Assembly (NCBI GenBank): GCA_022827225.1
Contig: JAJDTJ010000101.1
Coordinates: 1-64,000, forward strand
From: Candidatus Poribacteria bacterium
Lineage (GTDB): Bacteria > Poribacteria > WGA-4E > WGA-3G
DNA length: 64,000 nucleotides
Direction: 5' to 3'
In this document: positions 45,370 to 54,700 of the stretch, one piece after another
Position numbering within the stretch: the stretch's first letter is position 1
Layout: the number at the start of each line of letters is the position of its first letter
The notes under the pieces: generated by a model
Told to the model about the DNA's origin: nothing
Database searches by the model: none
What the model saw: only the letters and a program-made list of their open reading frames with translations
Position numbers and translations under genes: made by a program

Positions 45370-46130
45370 GCTGATTTGAAGACGTTCTTGAAATTTTCTG
45401 TTGTGATTTTACCAATTGTTTCTATAGAGGTGTCGCGGAGTTCGGCGATCTTTTCCGCTACAGCGCGGACATAAGCCGGTTCGTTCCGTTTGCCACGTCG
45501 AAATTGCGGAGCAAGCCATGGACAATCGGTTTCTATGAGCAGTCGATCTTCAGGTACTTCCCGCGCGACGGCTCGGATATCTTTGGCACTCGGATAGGTC
45601 ACAATTCCACCGATACCGATATGGAATCCGATCGCGAGGCTCCGCTGCATCAACTCGACATCACCGGTGAAGCAGTGCAGCACGCCTCGGACTCGTCCCT
45701 GCCGCGCTTCTAAGATAGGTAGAATGTCCATATAGGCATCGCGGTTGTGGATAACGATCGGCATCTGCAATTCTTCGGCGAGGTCCAACTGTTGTTTAAA
45801 CGCTTCTTTCTGAACCGGACGCGGTGAGAGGTTACGGTAGTAGTCTAACCCCATCTCGCCGAGCGCGATTACCTTCGGGTGTTCGGCGAGTTCGCGAAAG
45901 GTTTTTAGCACATCGGGTGTTAGGTCTTTTGCGTCGTGCGGATGCATGCCGACGGTGGCGTAGATGTGTGTATGTTTCTCCGCCAATTCCACCGCGCCGA
46001 GACTGGTCTCCATATCAAACCCTATGACAAGGATGTTGGAAACATCGGCTTTTTCCGCGCGCGTTAGCACTGCTTCGCGATCTTGATTGAATTGGGAAAG
46101 CTGAATGTGTGCATGTGAGTCAATAAACAT
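45366..46130 (-). CDS. TatD-family metal-dependent hydrolase
   Basis: 254 residues from ATG 46130 (an in-frame TTG at 46136 is less likely). Amidohydrolase-fold: metal ligands H-x-H in IDSHAHIQL, then ALGEMGLDYYR, PIVIHNRDA, HCFTGD and LIETDCPWLAP. TatD proteins are 3'-5' DNA exonucleases or deoxyribonucleases (family knowledge). It lies 10 bp after the SDR gene and overlaps the permease gene. Confidence 0.92.
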   Translation of the reverse strand: MFIDSHAHIQLSQFNQDREAVLTRAEKADVSNILVIGFDMETSLGAVELAEKHTHIYATVGMHPHDAKDLTPDVLKTFRELAEHPKVIALGEMGLDYYRNLSPRPVQKEAFKQQLDLAEELQMPIVIHNRDAYMDILPILEARQGRVRGVLHCFTGDVELMQRSLAIGFHIGIGGIVTYPSAKDIRAVAREVPEDRLLIETDCPWLAPQFRRGKRNEPAYVRAVAEKIAELRDTSIETIGKITTENFKNVFKSA

Positions 46131-46140
46131 AACCAATAAT

Positions 46141-46866
46141 TTACATCAAAGGTGTTCGGATGACGGTCTCAAGCGTATGTGCACGGGGTGGCTGCGTCAC
46201 GAGAAATAGGATTAGATCCGCCACATCTTCCGGTAGTGTCAGATGTTCAATCACATCGTCGGGATGGTTATCGCGACGCATCTTGGTATCTACAGGTCCC
46301 GGACAAACAACTGAGGCTTTCACGCCGTGCGGTCTCCCTTCGTTGTTCGTTGTCTCGGTGAACCCGATAACAGCGAATTTGGAGGCACAGTACGCGCCGC
46401 CGTTGGTATGTCCGAATTTGCCGGAAACGGAGGAAACATTGACGATATGTCCATATTTCTGCTCACACATCTGGCTGAAGACGGCTTGTGTACCGAGAAA
46501 TACACCTTTGAGATTGACTGCCATTGTCAAATCCCAATCTTCCTCTCGGATCTTCGGAATCGGGTTGTGGATTGCCACGCCTGCGTTGTTGACGAGGATG
46601 TCCACCTTTCCGAAGATGTCAAGCGTCCGGGATACCATAGCATCAACAGAGGCTTTGGACTGAACATCGGTTGTAATAGCGAGGGCACGTCTGCCGAGTT
46701 GTGTCACCTCTTTGGCGACAGCGGTTATCTCGGTGTCCGTCCGTGCGGCGAGGACGACATCGGCACCTTCTTTAGCAAATGCGATGGCGGTTGCGCGACC
46801 GATGCCGCGTCCACCACCTGTGATAATTGCAATACGGTTTTCAAGTTTCACGGGTTTTTTCCTCAA
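46141..46866 (-). CDS. short-chain dehydrogenase/reductase
   Basis: 241 residues. Cofactor site TGGGRGIGRATA; NNAG motif in ILVNNAGVAI; catalytic serine in NVSSVSGKFG and Y-x3-K in YCASK. R after the second strand (LAARTD) suggests NADP preference. Substrate unknown; related to 3-oxoacyl-ACP reductase-like proteins. First gene of an SDR-tatD-permease unit. Confidence 0.9.
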   Translation of the reverse strand: MRKKPVKLENRIAIITGGGRGIGRATAIAFAKEGADVVLAARTDTEITAVAKEVTQLGRRALAITTDVQSKASVDAMVSRTLDIFGKVDILVNNAGVAIHNPIPKIREEDWDLTMAVNLKGVFLGTQAVFSQMCEQKYGHIVNVSSVSGKFGHTNGGAYCASKFAVIGFTETTNNEGRPHGVKASVVCPGPVDTKMRRDNHPDDVIEHLTLPEDVADLILFLVTQPPRAHTLETVIRTPLM

Positions 46867-46907
46867 GGTAGTGTGGAACAGCCGTCAGTCATCGGCTGTC
46901 AGTAAGG

Positions 46908-47012
46908 GTCGCGAGCACAGCTCGCTCCCACAGTAAGCGAACCTGCCAACAGTTACACACGGTAGCGGACTGCTGTAAAGGTCGCGAGCACAGCTCGCTC
47001 CTACAGTAAGCG
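46908..47012. repeat. two copies of a 32-bp palindromic repeat
   Basis: GTCGCGAGCACAGCTCGCTC plus CYACAGTAAGCG occurs at 46908-46939 and 46981-47012, differing at one base, in direct orientation 73 bp apart. Each has a CGAGC-ACA-GCTCG hairpin. A related, looser copy lies at about 60031-60062. The left flank holds CAGCCGTCAGTCATCGGCTG, resembling text at 49062-49085. Confidence 0.8.
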
Positions 47013-47014
47013 CA

Positions 47015-48100
47015 TTACTGAACTTGGTGCGCTGCGAGTTTTTGTTTATCGAACAGAATCCCGTGTCCCGGACGTTCCGGTGGCGAGAAGTGACCGTCTT
47101 TAAGCACTAAGGTATCCTCAAGCACCGGATCAAACGATGGGATGTATTCGACAAAGAGCGAATGCGGCACCGCTGCGGAGAGATGCACGTGCAAATCCAT
47201 CAAGAAATGCGGCGATACGGAAAGTCCGAAGCATTCCGCTGTATGCGCAACCTTCATCCACTCGGAAATACCGCCGACCCGGACGGCATCGGGTTGTAAG
47301 ATGTCCGCTGCGCCTTGCGCGATGTACTCCTTAAAGACGTATTTATTGTAAATCGTTTCACCGATAGCGATCGGGATGGTGGTTTTCTCTCGCAAATCGA
47401 CGTGGCTATCTACGTCATCTGCTTCAATGGGTTCCTCGAACCAGAAGAGGTCGGCTTCTTCGACGCGACATGCGAGTTGAATGGCTTCGCGTGCGTTCCA
47501 CTTCATGTTGGCATCAATCATGAGGTAGGGGTCTTGTCCAATGGCTTTCCTAACGGCGAAGATTCGTTCCACGTCTTCGTAGAGGCTGTCGCGCCCGACT
47601 TTAATCTTGATACCTTTGAATCCCTGCTCGACAAATTCGACAGACTGCCTGACGAGTTCGGCTTCGGAGAGATGGAGCCACCCGCCGTCTGTATTATAGA
47701 CGGGAACTTCGGACCTCGCGCCGCCGAGGAGTTGGTAAAGCGGTAACTCGGAGCGCTTTGCCATGAGGTCCCAGAGTGCGATGTCCACCGCTGCCATGCC
47801 TAAACCGACGATACCGCCTCTGCCGACCCAGTGCGTCTCCATCCACATCCGGTTCCAGATGCGGTCAATGTTGGCGGCATCCTCTTCAAGGAGGATCGGT
47901 GTGAGGTAGGCATCCATAATCTGTTTGATCGCTGCGCCACCTTTGCCGATGGTGTAGGAGAAGCCGGTACCTACGACACCATCTTCATCCTCTATTTCGA
48001 TGAAAGGAAACTCCATAGAGACGAAGGCTTGAATAGCATCGACTCGTTCGACTTGCGGCGGGATGTCGTAAAGAGAGGTACGAACTGCTTTAATCTTCAT
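47015..48100 (-). CDS. mandelate racemase/muconate-lactonizing enzyme (enolase superfamily)
   Basis: 361 residues. Full active-site set: K-x-K in GIKIKVGRD, metal ligands D in MIDANMKW, E in WFEEPIEAD and E in AIGETIYN, and a histidine in VSPHFLMD, as in the MR subgroup. It abstracts a proton alpha to a carboxylate of an acid sugar or similar; substrate unknown. 10 bp downstream of a sugar isomerase gene, so part of a small catabolic unit. Confidence 0.92.
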   Translation of the reverse strand: MKIKAVRTSLYDIPPQVERVDAIQAFVSMEFPFIEIEDEDGVVGTGFSYTIGKGGAAIKQIMDAYLTPILLEEDAANIDRIWNRMWMETHWVGRGGIVGLGMAAVDIALWDLMAKRSELPLYQLLGGARSEVPVYNTDGGWLHLSEAELVRQSVEFVEQGFKGIKIKVGRDSLYEDVERIFAVRKAIGQDPYLMIDANMKWNAREAIQLACRVEEADLFWFEEPIEADDVDSHVDLREKTTIPIAIGETIYNKYVFKEYIAQGAADILQPDAVRVGGISEWMKVAHTAECFGLSVSPHFLMDLHVHLSAAVPHSLFVEYIPSFDPVLEDTLVLKDGHFSPPERPGHGILFDKQKLAAHQVQ

Positions 48101-48110
48101 CAGAGCCTGC

Positions 48111-48983
48111 CTACTGTTTTAAGTTCTCAATCATCGTCATTAATTTTTCGACACAGATACGCGAGGCTTCTTCACCGGCTTCGGAGAATGCCTGTCCGCC
48201 CGGTCTATTGAGGATAGCATCGTCAATTTTGAGTGTCGGTCGCCAATGCGTTTCGAGGCAGAGATGCCCTTGATAACCGTCATCAATAAAGGCTTGGAGC
48301 TGCCCTTGCCAGTCGATGATACCGTCTCCGACGGGAACGGATTCCATTTCGCCGGTATCGGGACTCGGCGCTGCGTCCTTGAGGTGCGCGTGGATCATTG
48401 TCGGTTTCATGCGATTGTATGCATCAGGGTATGGAGTTTCGCCGCCTGTGGCATGCGCTTCGTTGGCAGGGTCCCAGATACCGCGGATGTTCGGGGAATC
48501 GATCTGTTCAATAAATTCCGCGGTGAGTTTGGCTGTGCTGAGCGAGGTTGTGGATTCGTTTTCCATGCCGAGGACGATGCCTTCGCCATCTATGATCCGA
48601 CGCGGCTCGTCGTAAGCAGCGATGATCTCGTCCCAACGCGCCTCGGTCTCGCCGGTATCCCAGAAGACGAAGGTGCGGATAAGGTTTACATCAAACGCCT
48701 TTGCTGTACGGATACAGCCTTTGAGGATATCAAGGTGTTCTTTCCGTTCTTCAGCGTTGTCCATATCGCATTTAAAAAATGGGGATGCAACACCGATAAT
48801 TTCGATGTCGGTGCCGTCGAGCAGACGCTTCATTTCGTCGATGTCGGTGTCGGTGAGTTGGTGCGGGAGTTTATCCCAGACAGACCGAATTTCGATGGAG
48901 TGTAGATTGAAATCTTTCACAAAATTGACAACGGTGGCGAAATCCTGTGAGACTTCGTCGCCGATAACGCCGAGTTTAAACAT
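48111..48983 (-). CDS. sugar phosphate isomerase/epimerase (xylose-isomerase-like TIM barrel)
   Basis: 290 residues of the AP-endonuclease-2/xylose-isomerase-like family. Metal-site stretches: LGMENEST (Glu), IRGIWDPANEAHATGG (Asp/His), MIHAHLKDA (His) and HLCLETHW (Glu). It interconverts keto and aldo sugars or epimers; substrate unknown. SD AAAGGAG before the ATG. Upstream partner of the MLE/MR gene. Confidence 0.9.
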   Translation of the reverse strand: MFKLGVIGDEVSQDFATVVNFVKDFNLHSIEIRSVWDKLPHQLTDTDIDEMKRLLDGTDIEIIGVASPFFKCDMDNAEERKEHLDILKGCIRTAKAFDVNLIRTFVFWDTGETEARWDEIIAAYDEPRRIIDGEGIVLGMENESTTSLSTAKLTAEFIEQIDSPNIRGIWDPANEAHATGGETPYPDAYNRMKPTMIHAHLKDAAPSPDTGEMESVPVGDGIIDWQGQLQAFIDDGYQGHLCLETHWRPTLKIDDAILNRPGGQAFSEAGEEASRICVEKLMTMIENLKQ

Positions 48984-49411
48984 AATCGTAAATCTCCTTT
49001 GAAACTTTTACCGTATATTAGCACAGTGCGACGTTAATAGCAAGTAGGATTTTGCAATTAGCCATCGGCAGTCGGCTGTCAGCCGCCAGCAATTAGCCAG
49101 CAGCTATCGGAAACCGTCAGCAATTAGTTATTAACGTGAGTTTGATATATAGCAAATCATAGACGCAAATGAACCTTTTCGTAGGGGTTAGGTTGCCTAA
49201 TCCCTACGGGCGAGAAGACCTTAGAAGAAACACCCAAGCAAAAACCCCCTACGACGATCCCGACATCTTGTTTTTATCAAGCTCACGTTATTAGGCTCAG
49301 ATTTAATTTTCTTTATTCTATTCACCAAATGTGCTATTATTTTGCAAATTATTTCTCCTGAGCAAGTTGCACCAGTAAATTGACGTTGATTCTACTTCAA
49401 GGAGATACACC
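48984..49411. other. 428-bp intergenic region with repeats
   Basis: Divergent gap between the isomerase (minus) and the second MLE/MR-like gene (plus). It holds a patch with AGCAATTAG three times and CGGCTGTCAGCCG (49062-49125), the MITE-like element at 49132-49290, and an AT-rich tail likely to carry the plus-strand promoter. No gene seen. Confidence 0.65.
49132..49290. repeat. MITE-like element with 16-bp terminal inverted repeats
   Basis: TAACGTGAGTTTGATA (49132-49147) and its inverse at 49275-49290 match at 15 of 16 positions. Inside is a 12-bp hairpin GTAGGGGTTAGG/CCTAATCCCTAC and the string CAAAAACCCCCTACGA shared with the element between rplJ and rplL. No coding capacity. The same terminal sequence is found at 50476-50630 and at the right end of the element near 8626. 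Confidence 0.8.
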
Positions 49412-50425
49412 ATGAAAATCACAGGCTTTGAATACCGCACGGTTTCCATCCCGTTTATTCCTGCGATAGAAGAACACTGGCCCATGGAGTACCCGACGAC
49501 TTTGGTCTGGGTACATACAGATGAAGGGTTGACAGGGTTGGGTGAGAGCAATTCTCTACATAGCGATATTACGGATCAAGCCGATGCGATCGCTGAAAGA
49601 TACGTCGGCAAAAACCTCTGGGAGATCGATCTTTCGTCCGAGTCGTTCACCTTCCAGTCCGCTTTTTACGATTTGGCGGGCCAGGCGTTGGGTGTGCCAG
49701 CACATAAGTTAATAGGTGAGAAATATCGGGATAGTGTAGAACTCGCCTATTGGTCGCCCCCGATGCCGCCGGAGGTGACCGCTGCGGAGGCGGAACGCGC
49801 CGCGAACCTCGGTTTCCGTGTCCATAAACTCAAGGCTCGGAAGGCGACTATCGTCGAAACGGCACGCTTAACGGAAGCAGCGTGCGGACCGGATTTCCAG
49901 ATTCGTGTCGATCCGAACACAGAATTCGGAGACTTGGAGACCGGACTCCGGCTTGCAGAAGAGCTGCTCCCGTATAATATCGAAGTCTATGAAGACCCGA
50001 TCCGATTTGAGGATTTGTCTTGGTATCGTGAGATGCGGGAGAAGGTGGAGGTTCCTGTTGCACGGCATATCGGGGGCGGGCAAGAAATTTTAAAGAACAT
50101 CCGGGCGGACGCTGTGGATGCGATCAATACGGCAGGGAACGTCGCTGGACTGCGTAAGAGCGCTGCTGTCGCCGAAGCCGCCGACCTGCCGATCTGGGTG
50201 CAAATCTTCGCTTTCGGTTCCTGCGTCGCTTCGACCTTCGCCGCACACATGGCATGCACAATATCGAACTGCACGATGCCGATCGACGAACTCCCACACA
50301 TCCGTATCGACGACCTCTCTGGCGGTAGTATGGATCTCTCTAATGGCGCAATCAACCTGACAGATGCCCCGGGATTGGGTATCCGTCTTGATATGGATGC
50401 GGTTGAGCGGTATCGGATCCGTTAG
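49412..50425 (+). CDS. divergent enolase-superfamily (MLE/MR-like) protein
   Basis: 337 residues. The N-terminal capping domain and barrel are recognisable: K-x-K in VHKLKARKA, first metal ligand D in IRVDPNTEF, second E in EVYEDPIRF. The third metal ligand and the MR histidine are not evident: the region reads VARHIGGGQEIL and IWVQIFAFGS. It may use another residue, be a lysine-lysine type epimerase variant, or be inactive. SD AAGGAGATACACC gives a firm start. Confidence 0.82.
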   Translation: MKITGFEYRTVSIPFIPAIEEHWPMEYPTTLVWVHTDEGLTGLGESNSLHSDITDQADAIAERYVGKNLWEIDLSSESFTFQSAFYDLAGQALGVPAHKLIGEKYRDSVELAYWSPPMPPEVTAAEAERAANLGFRVHKLKARKATIVETARLTEAACGPDFQIRVDPNTEFGDLETGLRLAEELLPYNIEVYEDPIRFEDLSWYREMREKVEVPVARHIGGGQEILKNIRADAVDAINTAGNVAGLRKSAAVAEAADLPIWVQIFAFGSCVASTFAAHMACTISNCTMPIDELPHIRIDDLSGGSMDLSNGAINLTDAPGLGIRLDMDAVERYRIR

Positions 50426-50432
50426 ATAGTTT

Positions 50433-50663
50433 AGGACTTACGCAAGGTCTTGGTATGTGCTATACCACATCGTAATAACGTGAACTTGAAAATAAATCTG
50501 TAGGTTGGGTTGAGCGGTAAATACACACTAAAAACCGTATAATTTGGACAAATATGCCGCTTTTCAAGGCACTTTTTGCATAAATAGCGGTAGCGAAACC
50601 CAACATCCCACTTTTATCAAACTCACGTTAATAGGCATAATTTTGTGATTTTGCGTAAGTCCT
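50433..50663. mobile_element. inverted-repeat element with a second element nested inside
   Basis: A perfect 13-bp inverted repeat AGGACTTACGCAA bounds the 231-bp element (50433-50445, 50651-50663). Nested inside at 50476-50630 is a member of the TAACGTGA... family (left TAACGTGAACTTGAA, right TTATCAAACTCACGTTA) with an inner GTTGGGTT/AACCCAAC stem. No transposase frame is present, so it is MITE-like. Confidence 0.75.
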
Positions 50664-50835
50664 ATTTAATCTTTACACATGGAATAGTGCCGCTCGTGAG
50701 TTCAGTGTAAAGGTCAAGAAGATTTTCTTCAAGTGCTGCTAATGTCTCGCCTTACGTCCAATAATCGGGGTATACCTCAAGGTAGCCAAGAAACATGTCC
50801 TCATTTTGCCAATAAATGTACTTTTGTGTTTCCAT
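50662..50835 (-). pseudogene. HicB-like antitoxin, broken by an internal stop
   Basis: From ATG 50835 the frame reads METQKYIYWQNEDMFLGYLE then VYPDYWT, a TAA stop at 50752-50754, then GETLAALEENLLDLYTELTS and GTIPCVKIK before TAG. In HicB-like proteins the stretch is usually YPDYWTQGETLEEL, so the stop replaces one glutamine codon (CAA to TAA). The terminal TAG is supplied by the end of the adjacent inverted-repeat element. No HicA toxin gene is next to it. Confidence 0.75.
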
Positions 50836-50855
50836 ATGAACCGGTCATTTTTGGA

Positions 50856-51638
50856 TCAATTGCCAGACATCCCAAGTTTCAACTGCATGCGAACCGCTTG
50901 ACGCACCTCTTCGCAAATGGAACTGGCATGTTCCGTATTTTCGACTGTCACCGGATCGCCAGGATAACGAGGCTCCACCGCGTACTTCGTGATTATTTTA
51001 AAGTCCGGTTGCCAAGCAGACCAATCTGGTAGCGTAGGTACAATTAACGCCAGTAACTCTTCAAGGTTATGTGTCCTTAGAACAGGCATGTTTGCCTCTT
51101 GCAACCATGCTTTGAGATATTTTTCGATACACTGTTGGGCATGGAAACAGATAATATTATGTAGTAGCGGGTTCGCTGTCGACAGCAGCTGCTGTACCGT
51201 GACATAATCGGCTTCACCCCGCTGGACCGACTCCTGCGTCAATGGATTCATGCAGTCCCCCTCCTTTTCAGCGAGGTTTATTCCGTAATGTGTGAATTGT
51301 AGGTTTTTAACATTGCAGACTGCGTCAAAACCATGAAGCAATTCCCCTTTTTCAGTGACTTCACGAAGAAACCAGTCGTTATATGACACACGATACGCGA
51401 TCTCTTCCGGTGAACGGACTAATAAATCCAGACCAAAACGGTATGAAATACGTTGGCGTATCTCAATCGCCTTACGCGTAAACTCCGACTTCGGAACATC
51501 CATCACAATAAGCAGGTCTACGTCCGAATCCTCCGTCGGCGTGCCGTAGGCATAGGAGCCGAAAAGAATCACTTGTAGCGGCGCGAATTCGCGCACGATG
51601 TCGTCACATGTCGCTTGAATCTCTTCGCGGGTAACCAT
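50856..51638 (-). CDS. fused MNT nucleotidyltransferase and HEPN domain protein
   Basis: 260 residues. Residues 1-105: minimal nucleotidyltransferase with G27-S28-Y-A-Y-G32 and S38-D39-V40-D41 (GSYAYGTPTEDSDVDLLIV). Residues 130-255: HEPN domain (NIICFHAQQCIEKYLKAWLQ, RTHNLEELL). These are normally two adjacent genes of a toxin-antitoxin pair in which MNT modifies and silences the HEPN RNase. Here they are joined through about 25 residues, and AAGGAGGGGG plus ATG 51251 (codon 130) is kept inside the frame, so HEPN alone could also be made. Confidence 0.88.
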   Translation of the reverse strand: MVTREEIQATCDDIVREFAPLQVILFGSYAYGTPTEDSDVDLLIVMDVPKSEFTRKAIEIRQRISYRFGLDLLVRSPEEIAYRVSYNDWFLREVTEKGELLHGFDAVCNVKNLQFTHYGINLAEKEGDCMNPLTQESVQRGEADYVTVQQLLSTANPLLHNIICFHAQQCIEKYLKAWLQEANMPVLRTHNLEELLALIVPTLPDWSAWQPDFKIITKYAVEPRYPGDPVTVENTEHASSICEEVRQAVRMQLKLGMSGN

Positions 51639-51732
51639 TACGAGACCTCCTTATATTAATCAAGTATAACATATCTCCTAACAATTATCAAACGCAGTTC
51701 AAAATTCCAAAATTCTGGAACTCTATACCGAT

Positions 51733-51758
51733 AGGACTTACGCAAGGCGCAATTGCGC
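51733..51758. repeat. solo inverted-repeat end plus palindrome
   Basis: AGGACTTACGCAA (51733-51745), identical to the ends of the element at 50433-50663, is followed by the 12-bp palindrome GCGCAATTGCGC (51747-51758). It may be a remnant of another element copy. Confidence 0.7.
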
Positions 51759-51779
51759 GACTATGAACCATACCTCTTT

Positions 51780-54700
51780 TTACAAGCCGGGCAACCCGCT
51801 TACAACCTCCACCGTTTTTAAGCTGACGGTGATGATGCGGGCGATGAGGTCTACAATGTATTGCGGCTGATCGGCGCGGTTCGGGTCGTTCACGATTCCG
51901 CTCCGCTTGTCTGTCTTGACGCGATACTGGTCCACGATCCACTCCAACGCTGACCGGTTACCTAATCGGTAATCATACGCTGCTGCGGGGATGCCGTCGA
52001 GTGTGAGGAAATCGTTGTATACCAACTGCGTCTTGTCTCTGGAGAGTTTCATTTTCTCAACGCGCCAGTCTATCGGTAGCTCCGGCGTTTCGATGTATTT
52101 GAGTCCATCATATTTCGGGACGGACTCGTAGTTGACGTGGAGGTCTGCTAATTCCCTGCCCGCGTTGGTAAAACCCCAAAAATCTTCGGCAAACGGGATA
52201 TGTGGGAGGTCGCGCTTGAGATTCGCTTGATACTTCTCACGATAGTCGGGGTGGTGCAGGATACCGTAATTATAGTGGAAGATGTCCCACTTGGTGATAG
52301 TATCATCGCCGTAGTGGTTTCGGAATTCTGCCAATGCCCAATCGGTGATGTTCTCTTGGCGATTTGTGCCGTCTTCGTCGTAGGTGTAGAACGGGAAGCA
52401 TTGGGTGCCGTCTACAGAGGTTATCGTCAAATTCGGAATTATGTTCGTCAAATAGCACCAAAAATCAGTACGTCCGCCCGTACTTGGCACACAAATCGCG
52501 CGATTTTCTGCTTCTGTCTCAGGTGTAGGAAAGATAGATGGAAATTCTCGTACCCGTTCGTTCATCATTCGGTCAAAGTAGAGGCTTGACTTTGTAAATG
52601 GACGATAGAGAGAAAGCCGAAGTTTTGCCTCTGAAAATTCAGCCATCTGTCCACTTTTCAACTTCTGTTTTAAACTGGCACTCCAACTGATTTTCGTATC
52701 ATCATACGCCACGAAATCATCGACGTTCACAGTCAATTTTTCTGATGAGGCAAGTCGTTTCAAAACCTGTGTATTGTAGAATTCCATCATTTGCTGAATG
52801 TTCTTAGTGACGGTATCCGAGTTGAAATTGTAAGCCCACACATCACGATTTGTGCTAACTCCGAGGCTGTAGGTTTTGAAAACCACATCCGCCGCTTCTT
52901 TTCCTGCTTTTGCCTCCTTAGTTCCGATTGGAATAAAGGTATCAAATTCAGCATGGAGTCCCTCTGTGAGCCATGTATGCCGTCTGTCAGGTGTTATTTG
53001 TTGCCACTCAACCTCTTGGTAATGTTCTTTTAAATCGAGATAGTGATACTTTTCTTCCTTTCGCCAAAATCCATCAACAGATGCATAGAAGATTTCAGCA
53101 AGTTTCGGGTCAGAAGCTGAGTCCGTGCTACCTACACTTTTCTTAACAAAAAAGTTGATACTCACACCGACCTGAATCCCAAAAACGTTGTGTGTTGTGC
53201 CTGATAACTTCGGATTCTTACGGACGTTCCCACCCAAATCCAGAATGTAAATTGCGTCGAAATCCTGTGCGAGATGCTTCCGCATGCCATCAAACGCGAT
53301 GCCATCCAGAAAACCGTTGTTTGTCACAAACGCGACGACGCCTTCTTTGCCAATCCGTTTCGATGCCCATAGAATCGCTTTCACGTACGGATCCGAGAGT
53401 GCGTTTTTATTTGTCGCTTTCGAGTCCTGCGAATAGGTTTTCCGCAGTAGCGTGTCCATTACCTTATATTTCCGATTCTTGTTATTGTCATTTTCGTTGG
53501 CTTGATGGATATTATAAGGCGGGTTGCCGATAACGACGAACATATCCGCTGCTTTCTGTCGCTCGACGCGTTCTGTGTTCTCCTGCGTGAAAAGTTGCGT
53601 CTGCCGTTCTTCAAGCAGCTCGAAGGTATCCGCAAGTGCGATGCCTTCAAATGGTCGATACGTCTGTGTCCGTTGAAAGAATTCGTGTTCAATGTTCAGA
53701 CTAGTGATGTAGTAGGGGAGCAGTAGGATTTCGTTGCAATGGAGTTCGGTCTGGTACTTCTCTGCCAACGTTGTCGCTCGGAGGTCCTGCATCAGCCGGA
53801 CGATAAAGTTCCCCGTCCCAACAAACGGATCAATGATATGCACACCGGTATCCGATAGCGATCTGCCAAATTCACTTTCCAAGATACGTTCAACGCTTTT
53901 CACCATGAAATCGACAATCGGTTGGGGTGTGTAGACGATGCCGTGTGTGTCTGCCACTTCCACGGAGAACCCTTGAAAAAACTGCTCATAGACGGTATTG
54001 AGGAACTGCTGTTTTTGGGAGAAGTCTTTGCAGAGCGTTGCGGCGTTCTCAATAGCGATGTAGAACGGGTTTAGTGGACTGAGAAACTCGTCGCGACTGA
54101 ATGCGTTTCGGATGAGTACCTCAATGACGTTCTCAATCTCGCGTGCGATGATATTCCGGCGTGTGAAGTCAGGGTTATCGAAGACGGTTCGGAAGATGCG
54201 CTCCGTGAGGAGGTGCTGGATGAGCATCTCTTCAACGGCAGCGATGGAGAGGTTTGGGTTGATTGCGGCGCGGCACTGTTGGTAGAAATCTGTGAACGCT
54301 TTCACGAATTGAGGGTTTGTCTCGTGCTGCTCGGCGATCAGTTCTGCGAGTCTCTTGCCGAGTGCGGGTACCTTCTCTTTAAATTCTGCGACGGCGGCGT
54401 GCCAATTTTCAAGTGCAGCAGGTGGCGCGGCGAAGAGGTACTGGAGTGCCGTAATCAGTCGTGTCGGATCGGTAATGTCAACATCAAAAACCTGTTCACC
54501 GTTTCGGTAGAGGATACCGCGTTGTGGGTTCTGGAAGAAGATGTTATCGAATGGGTAGCCTGCGTCCCGTTTCTCTTGTACGGCTCGGTAGAGGTTGTCG
54601 TCCATATCCTTCGCCTCCCAATAAGCGAAGGGGATCCGGTATGCGTCGAGTATCACGCCGTCGAGAACGATGCGGTTGCCTGCTGGTGTCCGCATCGGAT

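Noticed and set aside
50433..51758. A complete insertion sequence
   Set aside because: No transposase frame lies between any pair of AGGACTTACGCAA ends; the genes between the outer copies are TA-type.
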